Source of the DNA: Otis tarda
Taxonomy: Eukaryota > Chordata > Aves > Otidiformes > Otididae
Assembly (NCBI GenBank): GCA_026413225.1
Contig: CM048557.1
Coordinates: 16,904,871 to 16,968,870, forward strand
Reading direction: 5' to 3'
DNA length: 64,000 nt
Shown: positions 48,001-60,898 of the stretch, one piece after another
Numbering within the stretch: the stretch's first letter is position 1
Layout: each line of letters starts with the position of its first letter
The notes under the pieces: model-generated
What the model was told of the DNA's origin: nothing
Database searches by the model: none
What the model saw: the letters and a program-made list of their open reading frames with translations, nothing else
Position numbers and translations under genes: made by a program

Positions 48001-50585
48001 TATAAAAGGTAAAACAAAAAAATCCAGTATCTTTGGAGAGCTGCTGCCAAAGCACTCCCATTAAAAAAGTTTGGAGCCTCCTCAGTACCTGAAAAAAGAA
48101 TGCAGACTTAGAAAGAAATCAGTTCTGCCTTCCCAGTAACAGGCCCCCACTTAAAGGCCTGGTTTGCAAGACAAATGAGAGAAGTGATTTTGTTCTAACT
48201 GTCCTCCCAAAAGCCAAAGCATCCTAGAATTATTCTGGGACCTGATGAAATATCCAATCAAGCAGAGGCTGCTTTCAGAGTTACCTGCCCTTTTGTGCAC
48301 AGAAACTGTATGCTCTGTGTCTTGCAGTATTTATAAAAGGGAAAAATTCTCAGATATTGGAGCAATATTAGAGCTTTATCCTAGTGAATCAACACTGCTA
48401 CATTATATGAGCATCTTGATTGCACGCCATTTTGAAAACTAGCTGTAATTGCTGGCAGTCAAACATGAATTTGCAGACTTCAAATTGATTGTTGCTTCCC
48501 ATGTTTATCTGAGGAAAAGTTATGTTGACTATACACAATCTATCAGATATTACTTCAGAGGATTTGAACTTACAGAAGAACAAGGTGACTAATTTGCTTT
48601 GAATGAAAGTTAGCTAACCTTTTCTCTCAATTGCCAGCAGATAGTTGCAAACCCTTTAAGGAAAAAAAATGAATGCAATATCTCATTAAATCTTTTGGAT
48701 TACCATCTTTGGAATTATCACACACCTCTATTACATAGCACCAAGCAAATCCAGACAGCTCAGCAAAGGTAAACATCACACAGAAAATTCTCCAAACTGT
48801 GTTTCTGATTAGTTTCTTCTTTTGATATTGGATGTGTTGCCTCTCCCAGCTTTGTACTTCTGAAAGAAGGGAAGAACCAATATTCTTAAAAAGGGACATT
48901 CATGGGCAAATGAATTTGTTACAGTCCCCTGTCTTCTACCTGGCTTGCATTTTATTCCTTCTGTTTTCCCCACCCATATCCACTTAATTTTTTCTGTTCT
49001 TTGGGCAAATAGAAATAAACATGCAACTTTTTCAAATCCAGGTGTACCAGGGGAATATGTTACCATATTTTTGTTTACTATCTTCATTCTATGTTTCCTA
49101 GGAACTACTTGGGGATTTTTTTTTTAATTTTACATGGGGAATATTCTATTTGTGAAGGAGAGAAAATCATTACTTGGTTGAACACTTCAGCTGGATTGTA
49201 AAGTTTAGAAGTACTGTTCTATGGGCATATTTTAATCAAGTTTCACCTCATTATTATCAGTGTAAAAATACAATCAGAATGTTTTGGGATTCATGTTTTT
49301 GCAGAGTTTGAACTAGCAGTTTCATTTTGAGTTTATCTTGCTTAGACATGTAACAGGAAAAAATTATTGAATTGAGTGCTTTCCAAGTCACTCCTTCTGA
49401 ATCACTGTTTCGTATGTTGCAACTCAGAGTAAAATGATTACTGTCTTAGTCTATGATATTATATTCATTTGGCAATAAAACTAAAATAAGAATGATTCAT
49501 ACCTCTTTTGAAACTATTATTTCAAGGTATTTATAGGTTCAAGAAGACATCATTACATATAGCTTGATGGCTGTATTCAGAACCATAGCATTGCATTTTT
49601 TCACTGAGTTTCACATTATTTAACTTCAGATGTATAAGTACCTAAATTAGGAATCAATGATGTCTCAAGAAAGTGACTCTGAATATTTGTTAGTAATTTC
49701 TCTCTCTCTGCTGAAAATATGAGCAGCTAAGATCTTGTCTTGAGAGTCTTAGTTGGATGCTAAAGGTGATGTGAGTGCCTTTTTAGAAAAAAAAAAATTA
49801 CACTTGCTTACATTACCTGGAAGCATTTTAAAAAGGCTTTAAAAAAAAGTATATGTTTATTCTTCAGAACTTCAGCCACAAATGCTTGACTTTATAAGCC
49901 AGACTTCACAGTAAGACTGTACATTTTTCTTTTTACATAGAATATAAGAAGTTCATACTTCATCTGAAATTTTGATTCTCTAAATGTACAAATTATGAAG
50001 TAAAAGAAATGGGTTGTTTTCTTCAGATTAGTTCAGTGGTTAGATACTTCTTGTGTTTTTATTCTTTCTTTCTTTCTTACAGCACAGCAGCTCAATTATT
50101 ACAGGCTCCATTTTCCCTAAATAATTGAATAAAGCAAATTAAATAAACCAGAAAAAAGCAGAAGTATGCCTGGCAGACAGTTAGCTTACTAGTTTTCTTG
50201 TATAATTTAATAATATTTATCAAATAAGCATTGTATATACTGAAAAACCAAGAAACACCATAGACAGTTAAAATACTTCTGCCTGTACTTAATTGGACAC
50301 CTACTGTCTAGAAAGGGTAAATGGTGTGCATTAGCACTTCAGTAAGAAAAAAAGGAATTTCATAAACATTTCTGTGATAAAGACTTGCATCACGGTGGAT
50401 TTTGATAGCATGATAAAAATAGGAGGAATTATGCTTATTCTGTTTTCAGTTTATTTTTCTCTGTATGTCCTGGATATCATTAATGTGTCTTTGTGAAAAA
50501 AACTGGTATCAGTACCTGCAGAATCTGGCGTGACCCACATGTTACAATTTAACAAACAAACAAAGTAGCATGGGTGGCCAAAAGG
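42061..50585. other. intergenic DNA, no gene recognised
   Basis: AT-rich DNA. Contains an A/CA-rich run near 45795-45835, an unclassified GC-richer block at about 47040-47460, a CA microsatellite at 47688-47700 and a short (TTTC)n run at 50062-50077. Open frames up to 112 codons have no recognised motif. Confidence 0.4.
47688..47710. repeat. CA microsatellite with TA extension
   Basis: About six CA units (47688-47700) followed by ATATATGCAT. Confidence 0.85.
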
Positions 50586-51716
50586 ACTGTCCCGCATGAC
50601 ATCCTTCTCTCTAAACTTAGAGAGACATGGGTTTGATGGACGGACCACTCGGTGGATAAGGAGTTGGCTGGATGGCTGCACTCAGAGAGTGGTGGTCAAC
50701 GGCTCAATGTCCAAGTGGAGACCGGTCACCAGTGGCGTCCCTCAGGGGTCCGTGCTGGGCCCGGCCCTGTTCAACATCTTTGTCGGCGACATGGACAGCT
50801 GGATAGAGTGCACCCTCAGCAAGTTCGCCGATGACGCCAAGTTGTGTGGTGCCATCGACATGCTGGAAGGGAGGGATGCCATCCAGAGGGACCTGGACAG
50901 GCTGGAGAGGTGGGCCCATGCCAAACTCATGAAGTTCAACCAGGCCAAGTGCAAGGTCCTGCATCTGGGTCATGGCAATCCCAGGCACAAATACAGGCTG
51001 GGCGGGGAATGGATTGAGAGCAGCCCTGAGGAGAAGGACTTGGGAGTGCTGGTGGACGAGAAGCTTAACATGAGCAGGCAATGCTCCCTTGCGGCCCAGA
51101 AGGCCAATCGCATCCTGGGCTGCATCAAGAGAAGCGTGGCCAGCAGGTCGAGGGAGCTGATTCTCCCCCTCTACTCTGCCCTGGTGAGACCCCACCTGGA
51201 GTACTGTGTCCAGTTCTGGAGCCCCCAACACAAGAAGGGCATGGACCAGTTGGAGAAGATCCAGAGGAGGGCCACGAAGATGATCAGAGGGCTGGAGCAC
51301 CTCTCTTATGAGGACAGGCTGAGAGAGTTGGGGCTGTTCAGCCTGGAGAAGAGGAGGCTCCGGGGAGACCTGATAGCGGTCTTCCAGTACCTCAAGGGGG
51401 CCTACAAGAAAGATGGGGAGAGGCTGTTTAGTAGGGCCTGTTGCAATAGGACGAGGGGTAATGGTTTTAAAATAGAGGGGGGTAGATTTAGATTGGAAAT
51501 TAGGAAAAATTTTTTTACGCTGCGAGTTATAGAACACTGGAACAGGTTGCCCAGAGAGGTGGTGGAAGCCCCATCCCTGGAAACGTTCAAGGCCAGGCTG
51601 GATGAGGCTCTGAGCAACCTGATCTAGTTGGGGATGTCCCTGCTCCTTGCAGGGGGGTTAGACTAGATGACCTTTGAAGGTCCCTTCCAACTCTAACCAT
51701 TCTATGATTCTATGAC
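50586..51716 (+). mobile_element. CR1 LINE, 5'-truncated, well preserved
   Basis: The best-preserved CR1 in the window. It begins inside the reverse-transcriptase domain at a [10 protein letters not shown]-like stretch, a typical 5' truncation, and runs through the end of ORF2 and the 3' UTR to ATTCTATGATTCTATGA. One frame change separates the first 30 bases from the long open frame described next. Sequence quality indicates a younger insertion than the other copies here. Confidence 0.96.
50596..51627 (+). pseudogene. CR1 ORF2 C-terminal remnant, open for 343 codons
   Basis: Remnant of the CR1 ORF2 protein (endonuclease-reverse transcriptase) that copies element RNA at the target site. Only the second half of the reverse-transcriptase domain and the C-terminal region remain: [11 protein letters not shown] at residues 46-56, the catalytic FADD at 77-80, [16 protein letters not shown] near 143-158, and the conserved C-terminal run to a TAG stop. 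The endonuclease and the first half of the reverse transcriptase are missing, and the methionine at 50596 is an accident of a frameshift near 50617 (the upstream frame reads HDILLSKL). It therefore cannot be a working enzyme, although no stop interrupts these 343 codons. Confidence 0.93.
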
Positions 51717-52589
51717 TGCCTCCACTATTGGGTAAAGATGTGCATACAGGCATAAAAATAGACCCTTGGTTTCCCATCTGTCATTTGCTAATCAAAATGG
51801 CTTACTCTAATCCTTGCAAGTTAGTAAATACAAACTCTGGTGAAGGTTAAAAGGAATCATTTCATATTCAAAGCCCTAATAAATACTGGAAACCTACACA
51901 TTTTGACAGATCTCTCAGTTACAAGATGATATTCTGTGGGAAGGAGAGTGTTTTCCCGGTAGGAGGTTTTTGACACTGACACTTTTAAAGATTTTATCTG
52001 GTATTTTGAATTAGGAACAACAGGTAGCTAAGCAAAGGTGGATCCAGGGGAAAAAAAGGAAAAAAAATGTTGTCTTTTTACTTGTAGACATCTCTCTAGG
52101 CTAAAGAAAAATACATTAAAAAATTTCCTTTGTCAAAATGTAAAAGATGGGAGTACAATTTATTTTGCCTATCTACTTTTAGGCAGTTGCATATGAGCTA
52201 ATCCGTTATCCTAGCTCCATTAGAGCTAAGAGACCTCTTCAATACAACCATTGGAACTCAGAGCGCAAAAAAGGTCTAATTGTAGGTAACTGTGTACTTT
52301 AAGATGAGGTAGGTCACTTTCTGGACTCCAGTGACTAGCTGTCTTTCAACTCTAATGGCAGCTTGAACAACTGGTTCTTGTGTAAACACTATGCAAAGTT
52401 AGTTACTTACCAAGTGGTCAAAATTATGTCTTGTAACATGCCAAATCTAGTTACTTTATGGAAAATGATAATACAATGCTTGTTTGTAAGGGGGGACTTT
52501 TGTGCTCCATCAGCTTTCAGTGGTCTACTCTGACGTATTTTCACCTTTATAGGGGTACTGGTTTTGGGTGGGACAGATTTAAGTTTCTT
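51717..52589. other. unassigned intergenic DNA
   Basis: No gene or repeat recognised between the CR1 and the LTR fragment. Confidence 0.4.
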
Positions 52590-52745
52590 CATAACAGCTC
52601 TTATGGTTGATAACACACCAGTGTTTCAGCTATCGTTGAACAGTGCTTGTACAGCATCAAGGCCTTCTCTGCTTCTCATGTTGCCCCGTAGGGGTGTACA
52701 AAAATTTGGGAAGGGATGAGCCGCGACAGCTGGCTCCAGCTTCAA
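52590..52745 (+). mobile_element. avian ERVL-type LTR fragment
   Basis: The segments CTCTTATGGTTGATAACACA, CAGTGTTTCAGCTATCGTTG, AACAGTGCTTGTACAGC, ATCAAGGCCTTCTCTGCTTC and GGGAAGGGATGAGCCGCGAC follow in order the U3 part of an avian ERVL-type LTR as I remember it. The match is lost before the downstream region where such LTRs have their TATA box, so this is a truncated or decayed fragment. The exact subfamily is not determined. Confidence 0.6.
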
Positions 52746-53339
52746 TATATGTTCTATGTATTTCAATATTCTTAATATCTGACTGGTGTGGCAGACTGTC
52801 TGCACCAGTTTCCTGAATGACTTTGTCAGAAAGTTTGTTTAGGTCATGCAAATGTAGCCTCCTTTCAAAAATTTCTGGGAGTAACTGAAATTCTAGTCCT
52901 GTATATTACCCTAATGGTATACACTTGCCCTTGTAAGTAGAATTAGTGCAGCAGTCAACTGCTATAGGAAGTACACTCTGTATGTTTTGCAAGTAGGAGT
53001 TTATTCTCACTGATGAATTCAAGACTGAGGTGAAATTGGACTTCACCTGCATGTGGAGAAAGATGATGGATGAAAGATGATGAAATAAGAAATTTGAAAG
53101 GGATATTTTCACAATTTATCTTATAATCTTTCAAGTTTTGTATATCAACAGTAACACAGTATCTAGAGTCCCCCTGGCAAAGAGCTGGTAAGGACTTGCT
53201 GAAATCGTTGGTATTTTAAGAGCTAAACTTGGAGCATAAGTGGTTGGAAGTTTTCATTGTATAGTGTGGGAAAAAAAAAAAGCAAAGGCTTTTGCTGCCT
53301 TATTTAGCAGCAGACATCTTCTGAATGTATCAGATAACT

Positions 53340-53408
53340 TTGACCTTGCTGCAAGGTCAACCTCCTTTTCATTTGCTTGCCTTCACATAAACTGAGATGC
53401 CTCAGTTT
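53340..53408. repeat. two adjacent perfect short hairpins
   Basis: TTGACCTTG-CTG-CAAGGTCAA (53340-53360) and AAACTGAG-ATGC-CTCAGTTT (53389-53408). The first contains two divergent AGGTCA half-sites separated by seven bases, as in nuclear-receptor binding sites. Function unknown. Confidence 0.8.
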
Positions 53409-56400
53409 TGAATTAGGTCACATCAGGTTTTTGCTGGAAAAAATAAACACCTCAAGAAGAGGAAGGAAGAGAATGGAAGAATGATCACTGTCCCATCTAT
53501 TAAATGGCATAAATGTCTTTGATTTGACACTATGAGTGATCATTTTTTCCTCTCTCTATTAATTTACCATGCAAGTTAACCAAAACTGCAATAGTAAGTA
53601 ATACCTTTGCAAAATAATTCTGAATTCTGTTGATTAAATCCTATTTCTGTTACAGACTTCAACCTGAAGAAAACCGGCTTATTGTCAAAAAAACCTAACC
53701 GTGAAGTTGAAAAACCTAATTTTGTATTGTTCTAAGGTTTCATTGAATTGTTTCAAATTGTGAATGAGGTTTCAATTTTCAAACTGTTCTTGTTATAATG
53801 TGATGTTCACCTTTTTCACTTGTAACTCAGGTACGAAAAAACCAGCTAATAGAAAAAAGAGGTGCTGGAAGATGCATTGGCTGCATAAAACAGCACAGCT
53901 TGCCACATGTTATAGCTAGATTATTTTATTGCAAAGATCCTATAGATCCTGTGTGCATAATGCTAATAATTACTGCAGTTTTTGAAGACTAAGAAAAAAC
54001 TTACCGTTTGAAGTGGCAGTTCTACATTTTTTTCCAATCTGAGCCTCAGATATTAGGAATAGCTACATAATTTTCTTTCCCATGATTTCTGTCACCACAC
54101 AGATCTTGCTCTTGGTTTCAGAAATTGTTACCATATCTCTAAAGAGCATCACATTTTTCTGTCAGTTATCACTGCATGGCCTGCAGTTAGAAAATGACAT
54201 TCATAGTTTATATAAATGAAATTTACTCATTTTGTGTATATTTATGGCTAGCTTGCTTATTTTATTTGCATTTTATTCCTGCATTAACTCCTATTTCAAG
54301 AATGCATGTGGTATTTAGGGAAATTTTAATGCTTTGAAAGCCATTTTGATATTTAGAGGTGTCTAAAATATTTTTTATTAGACTTCGGTAAACGAAGACC
54401 TTTAAAACGCAATTGGTGTCAACCATGAAGCCTTGTGAGTCATTCTGGGTTATTAAGAAGCAGACTCATCGTTTCTCAAGATAGCATTTTTAAAACAAAG
54501 TACTAATTCATAGGCTATTCAGAAAACATTAAGTAGTAAAATAGTGCTCTCATCAGCAAAATAATTCCACTGTAAGCAAAGTGAATTACATTTGCTTGTG
54601 TGCACTTCCATGTATCCCTGTCATTCTGTTTTCTAGATACTGTTTTATTGCTCAGTCTGTTTCCTTGGATATTCTCCATATTGAATTTTGCTAAAATAGC
54701 TCTCGCCCTTTGCCTTTTTCTTTCTCTTTTATTTGTTCTGAACTTTTCTCTCTCCACTCCTCAACGCCACTCTGACAATGAAACTCTTCACAAAGCTTGA
54801 GGAAATGGAGCAGGACTCGGCTTAAGACTGTATTAACACTGGTTAGGGGTGCGGGGTGTGGAACTGTTGTCCCAGTCATATGTCAGTTCTTTTTAAATAA
54901 ACATTACCCTTATACCAAATACATATGTGGAGCTATTAACCACCAAGTTTCCTTACTAGGTGGTGTTTAAGTATTTTTTAATTTTTTTTTTTTTAAAGTA
55001 CACCTCTAAGGTTAGGCTTCTTTGTGTTTGGATACCTTAATATATTATTTGATCACCTGTAAATTCCAATTAGCCTTTTCTGCATCCTTTTGCCTGTAAT
55101 ATTAAGCCTTCATAAATTTCTGATGCTTATTGTTTATGGTTCTGTGTTTAGTTGAGATCAGACTAAAAAAACAAACAAACATTCAACCTATATCCAACCC
55201 TATTCAGGAAACCTCTTCAAGCAGTTTTACCTTGTAACACTGATCAAGCATTTATAATGAACGTAATTTAAAACTGTTACAGTCTGATCTAAGCAAAAAC
55301 ATATGATTGCTGTTCCTTCCCTAAATATGGCTTTGGAAGGAAAGCCATCATAAGAATTTCCCATTTTTCTTCCCTTTCCTTTCCTGCAGAGATATTTAAG
55401 AAGGCAAATCAGATAGTGACTCAGTTCCCCGTTTAGTTATATGTTATAAATTGCACTCACTGGTGTTGCATGTTCAACCACAACATTCACTTTGATGCAG
55501 CACATGCGTAAAAGTACATAATTTCATAAGATATCTTTGTTAGGTTATTGACAACTGTATCCGAGTAGACACTGCACAGGAAATCCGGGATAAACTACAG
55601 TTGCGCAGACTGGCCTTTGAACACGACATAGGAATTGGCGGTGCCTTCATGCGACAAGCGTTATGAGATGCTGATGAGTGCAGGCACAAAGAACAGCAGA
55701 CACTTAAAGCTTGTGTGGCTGTGGCTGCTGTTTGCTTATCCACACTCTAGCAGACAACCAAGCTGTAGCATTTTTACCCTAGCAGGGGGTGTTAGGTGTG
55801 AAGCTGTGCCTCTCCACGTACCCTGAACACAGCCATCATGCAGGCTCGGTGGTCCTGAGTTCCCTCCAGTCATTCAGCTCTATTGCAGACTTGCCCTTGA
55901 AACTGCCTTTACCCTACTTCTTTTATTTCTACTGTCTTTTCGCCTACAAAATTGACAGCAAGTCTCTAGCTCTTGTCTTCCAAGCCAGTTTCCTCCTACT
56001 TTATGATTTTTTGCTAGATATATTTCCTTTTCCAGTTTTGCTTTTCTTTAATTTTGTCTTTTCCTCAGTGGCTTTTCCATTTCCTATACATGTCTTCAAA
56101 CTTTGCCTGTTCTGTTACGAGCATATTCCTATGACAGAGGCTCATTTTTACTTTTTGTATCGTGTAAGTGAGGATTTGGATCCAGATCCCCTTCAGGTGC
56201 TGTAAAGTCCAAGAAATTAAAATGTCTTTGGCACACATCCAGAAATATATCTTTGAGAAATATCTTGGGATGTGAAAGTCAGCAGTCCTTGACACCAGTA
56301 CTGAACCTTCCTTCATTTTTATCTGAGTGACTTCCTGCAACTTGTAACCCCAAACGGGCTGCCATTCCTCACTGCTGTGAGTTGTGAGAGGCAATACTGT

Positions 56401-57325
56401 CCACCCACATTAGCCTGTGAAAGATACTACTGACCAAGACGATGGCTTATGACAAGATCTTGATCTCCGGTTTCCACAAGTAAGCCTCATCAGAGAGAGG
56501 AAGTCTACAATCTTGGTGCCAGATGACAGCTTTAAGGCTTAGCTTTGTTGTCTCCAGTCCCCAATGCTGTTGCGCCCACTCCCAGATCTGTTCACACAGA
56601 AATCTGGAAATGCAATTATTCCGTCCTCAGTATCCTCCATTTCACGGCATGCCTGTTGGACAGCATATGCAATTAGAGAAAATGTTTGTGGCTCTGATCC
56701 TGAGTTACTTCTTGTATCTCATGATGAGTTGTTGCCCAGTGAAGGATCAGTTGTGATCATTTCCTTTCTATTGATGGCTAGTTGGTGTTTATTCCCCCTT
56801 CAACCCTGATTTTTTTTTTGGAAGCCCGGTGAGACTCTTTCCTCCAGTTGGAGACCCTATTGTGAGTGTATCTGATTTTCAGTACCAGCTGCACGCCCCA
56901 GGACAGTTCTTAAATGCTTAGCAACCTAACTGCCGCTACAGCTTGGCACTAGCATTTACAATTACCCACTTTTAGCAGAACTGAGTCCACAGAACCAGGC
57001 AATGATTTGTGTGTCATGGCTGCTTAGGGACCAAAGGGCCTGGGTACTTTGGCTGTTCAGGTTCTGTAAAACTGGCAAACAGGCTGTGCTCATTGCCTTT
57101 CTGTGAATACTAAATATGTAGTTCTTGAAATAGTTTATAAAATAAGTGTCCTTCCATCACCTGGATTAAGGATGAAATTTCAGTATCTTGGGCTTAGATA
57201 ATTCTTCAGAAAAAAAAAATGTGGATGGATGCTAGTGGCACTCTTTTTGTTTTGTTTTTTTTTTTTAAAGAGATTGCCAGAATCTGGCAGATTAACATCC
57301 CTGACTTCAAGATGGTACAAGTGGC

Positions 57326-57401
57326 TTCCTCCATTCCTCTCTTCCTCCCTTCCCTCTTTCCTTCCTTCCTTCTTTCCTTCCTGCCTGCCTTCCTTTTCCT
57401 C
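57326..57401. repeat. CCTT/CTTC microsatellite
   Basis: A nearly pure pyrimidine run of CTTC, CCTT and CTGC units. Confidence 0.85.
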
Positions 57402-59219
57402 AGCTGATTCCAGCATTTGGCAGACTGCAGGTCAGATCCTGCCCTATTCTGCTGTTCTGTTTAGCTATCATCTGTTATTGGCTCTTGATAGAATATTTCC
57501 TTTTCAGCCATAGCAGTAAATTTTCTTTTTTTTTTCTGTAATTACATCTTAAAGATTTACAGATGTTTTAGTGAACGATGCCAGGTTTCCTAGAAATATT
57601 TATGATTACACTTCCACTTACTGAAAGCTACACAGTATGTATAAATGCAACACACAAAAAAAGAGAACTAATAATTTAATTAACAGGAATGTTAACTTTT
57701 TTTGATGAGCTGAATGCAGGACGGATATCAGAGAACTAGGCCTACTGTCTACTCTGCAAAAATACTTCCTACTCCTCAGAAACACAGCTTCTAGAAAAAG
57801 GGATAGAATACTTAAATAAAACTTCTGGAGATTCTTTCCACTACTCTGTGGGTTCATCTTTGTAAACTATAGCTATTCCTATAACCTGGGTAAATATTAA
57901 TTATAGCAGAATATCAGGGTATTCTCTGTAACAATGTTTGGCAATTTAGCATATCGGAAAAAGTAAATAAATATTTCATGTCAATTGAACATCAATATAT
58001 AATACCTCTATAGTGGCCGCATCGCACAGATGGAAATGTAAGAAGTATTTTTAGTTGGAATTTTTTTTTTTGTTGAATGAATATTTGCATATTAAAGGGA
58101 AAACACATTGAGAAAATCAGAAAAAAATACTGTTGTGTAAAGATCAGCCTTGTGTAAGTCTTGTTCTAATACATAACTTGTCAATATGAAAAAAATGGTT
58201 CTTGCTGTGTGGTTTGATACAAAGCTGGACTGTATCATAAAGAAGTATATTATAATATTTGTTCCAAATTATAACCAGTATTTAGAGTCTCAGAGAGGAC
58301 ATAAAGCATGGGGAAACTTTCTTAAGGGTAAGAAACAGTGTTTTATAAATAGCTTTTATATCACTATATCCAAATTTTGGCACAGCTAACAGTGTCACAA
58401 TGGTATGGTTTAGTCTAAGTAGCTGTTAAACTCTAGAGTAAGGAAAGAGTATGAAGTGCTAGCAAGATCTAACTTTCAAACTAAAATATTTCTTCAGCTC
58501 TAGTTGACAAAATCAACAAACTGATAAAAAGGATTGTATTTGGTGAGTCTAAAGTCAACATCCACTTTCAAGACACTTCTTATCCCTGTAGATGTACTAT
58601 ATGTAAACACAAAAATGATCAGGCACATTGCTTTGGGACTCACTCCCCTTAGCTGGAGGTGCTGCTGGAGTGCTATTAATATCTCATCTACCAAATCCAA
58701 AATTTTCTGATAGAAAATTTTAATTTGTACTTGAAAATGTCTGCTTATGCTAGTATTTCCACAGTTAAAAGACAAGTCTGTTTATATGAAAGAGAACAGT
58801 TTTACACTTTAATACCTCCTTCTAACAAAGATTTGCTTCAGAGCTTGCTCTTTCAAGAAGGCATCTCCTGCTGCTCTGACTCAGAGAGAAAGTAGTAGAT
58901 GGCTGGGGAAAGACCAAAGGAAAGGACAAGCACAGTGGTACTGCTTCTGATATCTCCCCATTCACCACAGCCTGTGGCATGCGCACTTCCCAAGTAGAGG
59001 AGTTTATCTGTATACTGACCAGTCTTCATTTTTTCACTCGGTCATTAATTTGGCTAATCACTTTTGAACCTGTCCAAGCTTTTTGCTCCACAGTAATTTG
59101 TGTGAGTTCTGCATTTAGTTATGTAGTTCCTTTTCTTAAGTTTGTGGTTTAATAATTTAGCTCAATGCCCTTCTTGTGGTATAGAAAACTGATCATTCTC
59201 TAGTCATGACTTAATATAT

Positions 59220-59810
59220 CTTTATGATGTCACTTCTTTCAGTGCAGAAGACTCCAGTTCCACACGTGCTCTTGCTGACTTCCGATCTCTGCTGTTGCTG
59301 TCTGTACCTTTTGTTGTTATCCCATATTGTTTATGTGTTTGTGGGGGAAGCAGTATTCTAGATGCAAGTGCAAACTGTATTTACAAAGAGTTGAGTTCCT
59401 TATTTTGTTTCTAGTAATTCCTAAAATTCTTCTAGCTTTTTAAACTACTGCCTCAGCTAAAAAAATTGTAAGGGTAATCCCAAGACCTTTTCCCCAGTGC
59501 CGTAGCTAGATTAGAGCCTGTTATAAGATTCTCTATGTCAGTTGTTTTAATCCCCACACCACTTTGAAATTATCAGCACATAATTTTATCTGCCATTTTA
59601 TTGCCCGTTTTTATTCGGTGTTGTGAAATCATTTTGCAACACTCTGTAGGTTACTTTCCTTTTTGTTCCCCTATTTAAGTTTAGAGGACAAACTTTCCAT
59701 GCATGCCCTTTTCAGCATCACTTATGAATATGCTAAAACAGAGAACCATCACAGCTCTGTATGGGTTTCCACTAACTAATAACCATCTTTTAAAAGTCAG
59801 TGGAGATGTG
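59220..59810 (-). mobile_element. ancient CR1/L3-type LINE relic
   Basis: Minus-strand relic of the same old family as at 22030-22580. It includes AATTTTATCTGCCATTTTAT followed by TGCCCGTTTTTATTCGGTG (complement of the DWA-KWQMKF region after the catalytic site). Further right, GAGAACCATCACAGCTCTGT and ATGGGTTTCCACTAACTAAT are a decayed version of the complement of the SGVPQGS motif. Left-hand end approximate. Confidence 0.6.
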
Positions 59811-60611
59811 GCCGTGGTGGGCTCCCCTTCACCAGAGTGACAGCAGCTTGAGAAGCTCAGAAACTTAGTTTAGGTTACAGGCACGTATCCAAATGTTCTA
59901 ACCATGATAGATGTGTCCCAAGAGGGGGCTATTATCAGCTTATGTAATTAAATCAGGCCAGTCAAAAAAACAGGGAGAAAGAGAGAGAGAGGACTACTAT
60001 TTAGAACAATACAGTCTCACGGAACAGTAAGACGTCTGAACACTACAGCTAGTTAGAAAATCTGAAAAAAAAAAAAAAAAAAAAAGCTGGTAGCCAGGTA
60101 GCCAGGCTGTCCGTGTACTCTACACACTTAGCCAGTACCTGCTTTCCCCTTGGAGGAGCGATAGTTAACGCTCTGCGTACTAAGGAACCGGAGTTCAATG
60201 CGTGTGTGAACAGGGCTTGGACTCTGTTGTCAGCCAGCATATTCGCAAATAGCTTGACGCAGAAATGTAAGAGAGTGATTCAATAGTTGGCTCAGAATAA
60301 TTCAGCTGGTCTGAACAACACCTACATGCTTTGAGTTTAAGCTCTCTTTTTCACAATGGTTTGAGATTGAGAGTTACACATTTTTGTTTGTGCTTGCATT
60401 TTGCAAGCAGTCCTGCTGCTCAGCATGAAAGCTGGGTTAAGATACAGTATTTCAGCGTGTTCTGAACCTCACAAGCTTATTTAGAGTTTTACTTTAAGAA
60501 CGCACCCAAATAAAACTGAATTAATAAAACAGAGGGTGGTAGAAGACTCTGAAAATACCAGCACTAAGGAAACAAAAGAATTGGCAGTATTAAGGAAATA
60601 CTTACAGAATA
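59811..60611. other. unassigned DNA with an A21 run
   Basis: Contains a run of 21 A at 60065-60085 followed by a GC-richer 150-base block. A short stem (GAGC GATAGTTAAC GCTC, near 60154-60171) resembles a tRNA D-arm, but no full tRNA can be folded. No gene recognised. Confidence 0.35.
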
Positions 60612-60898
60612 CACAGAATATTTTGGGTTGGAAGGGACATTCAAAGGTCATCGAGTCCAACCCCCCTGCAAGGAGCAGGGACATCTCCAACCAGATCAGG
60701 TTGCTCAGAGCCCCGTCCAACCTGGCCTGGAATGTTTCCAGGGATGGGGCATCCACCACCTCTCTGGGCAACCTGTTCCAGTGTTCTGCCACCATCATTG
60801 TAAAAAAATTCTTCCTTACATCAAGCCTGAATCTACTCTCTTTTAGTTTAAAACCATTACTGCTTGTCCTATTGCAATAGTCCCTACTAAAATTATAC
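60612..60898 (-). mobile_element. CR1 LINE 3' fragment
   Basis: Minus-strand copy of the last part of ORF2 and the 3' UTR of a fairly young CR1: GGGTTGGAAGGGACATTCAA, CCAACCCCCCTGCAAGGAGC, CATCTCCAACCAGATCAGG, CCACCACCTCTCTGGGCAAC. Its complement reads [20 protein letters not shown]. It fades out in ORF2 near 60898, a 5' truncation. Confidence 0.93.

Larger units (their letters stand above)
52746..59219. other. intergenic DNA, no gene recognised
   Basis: AT-rich DNA with short open frames that show no motif. Holds two short hairpins at 53340-53408 and a CTTC-type polypyrimidine run at 57326-57401. A minus-strand frame at 58500-58775 was examined and not recognised. Confidence 0.4.

Noticed and set aside
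50704-51537. 277-codon minus-strand open frame
   Set aside because: It is the antisense shadow of the CR1 ORF2 remnant.
58500-58775. 91-codon minus-strand frame
   Set aside because: Considered as a transposase remnant, but no catalytic motif or terminal repeat is visible.
60150-60215. Possible tRNA gene
   Set aside because: A D-arm-like stem exists, but the T-arm and acceptor stem do not pair.
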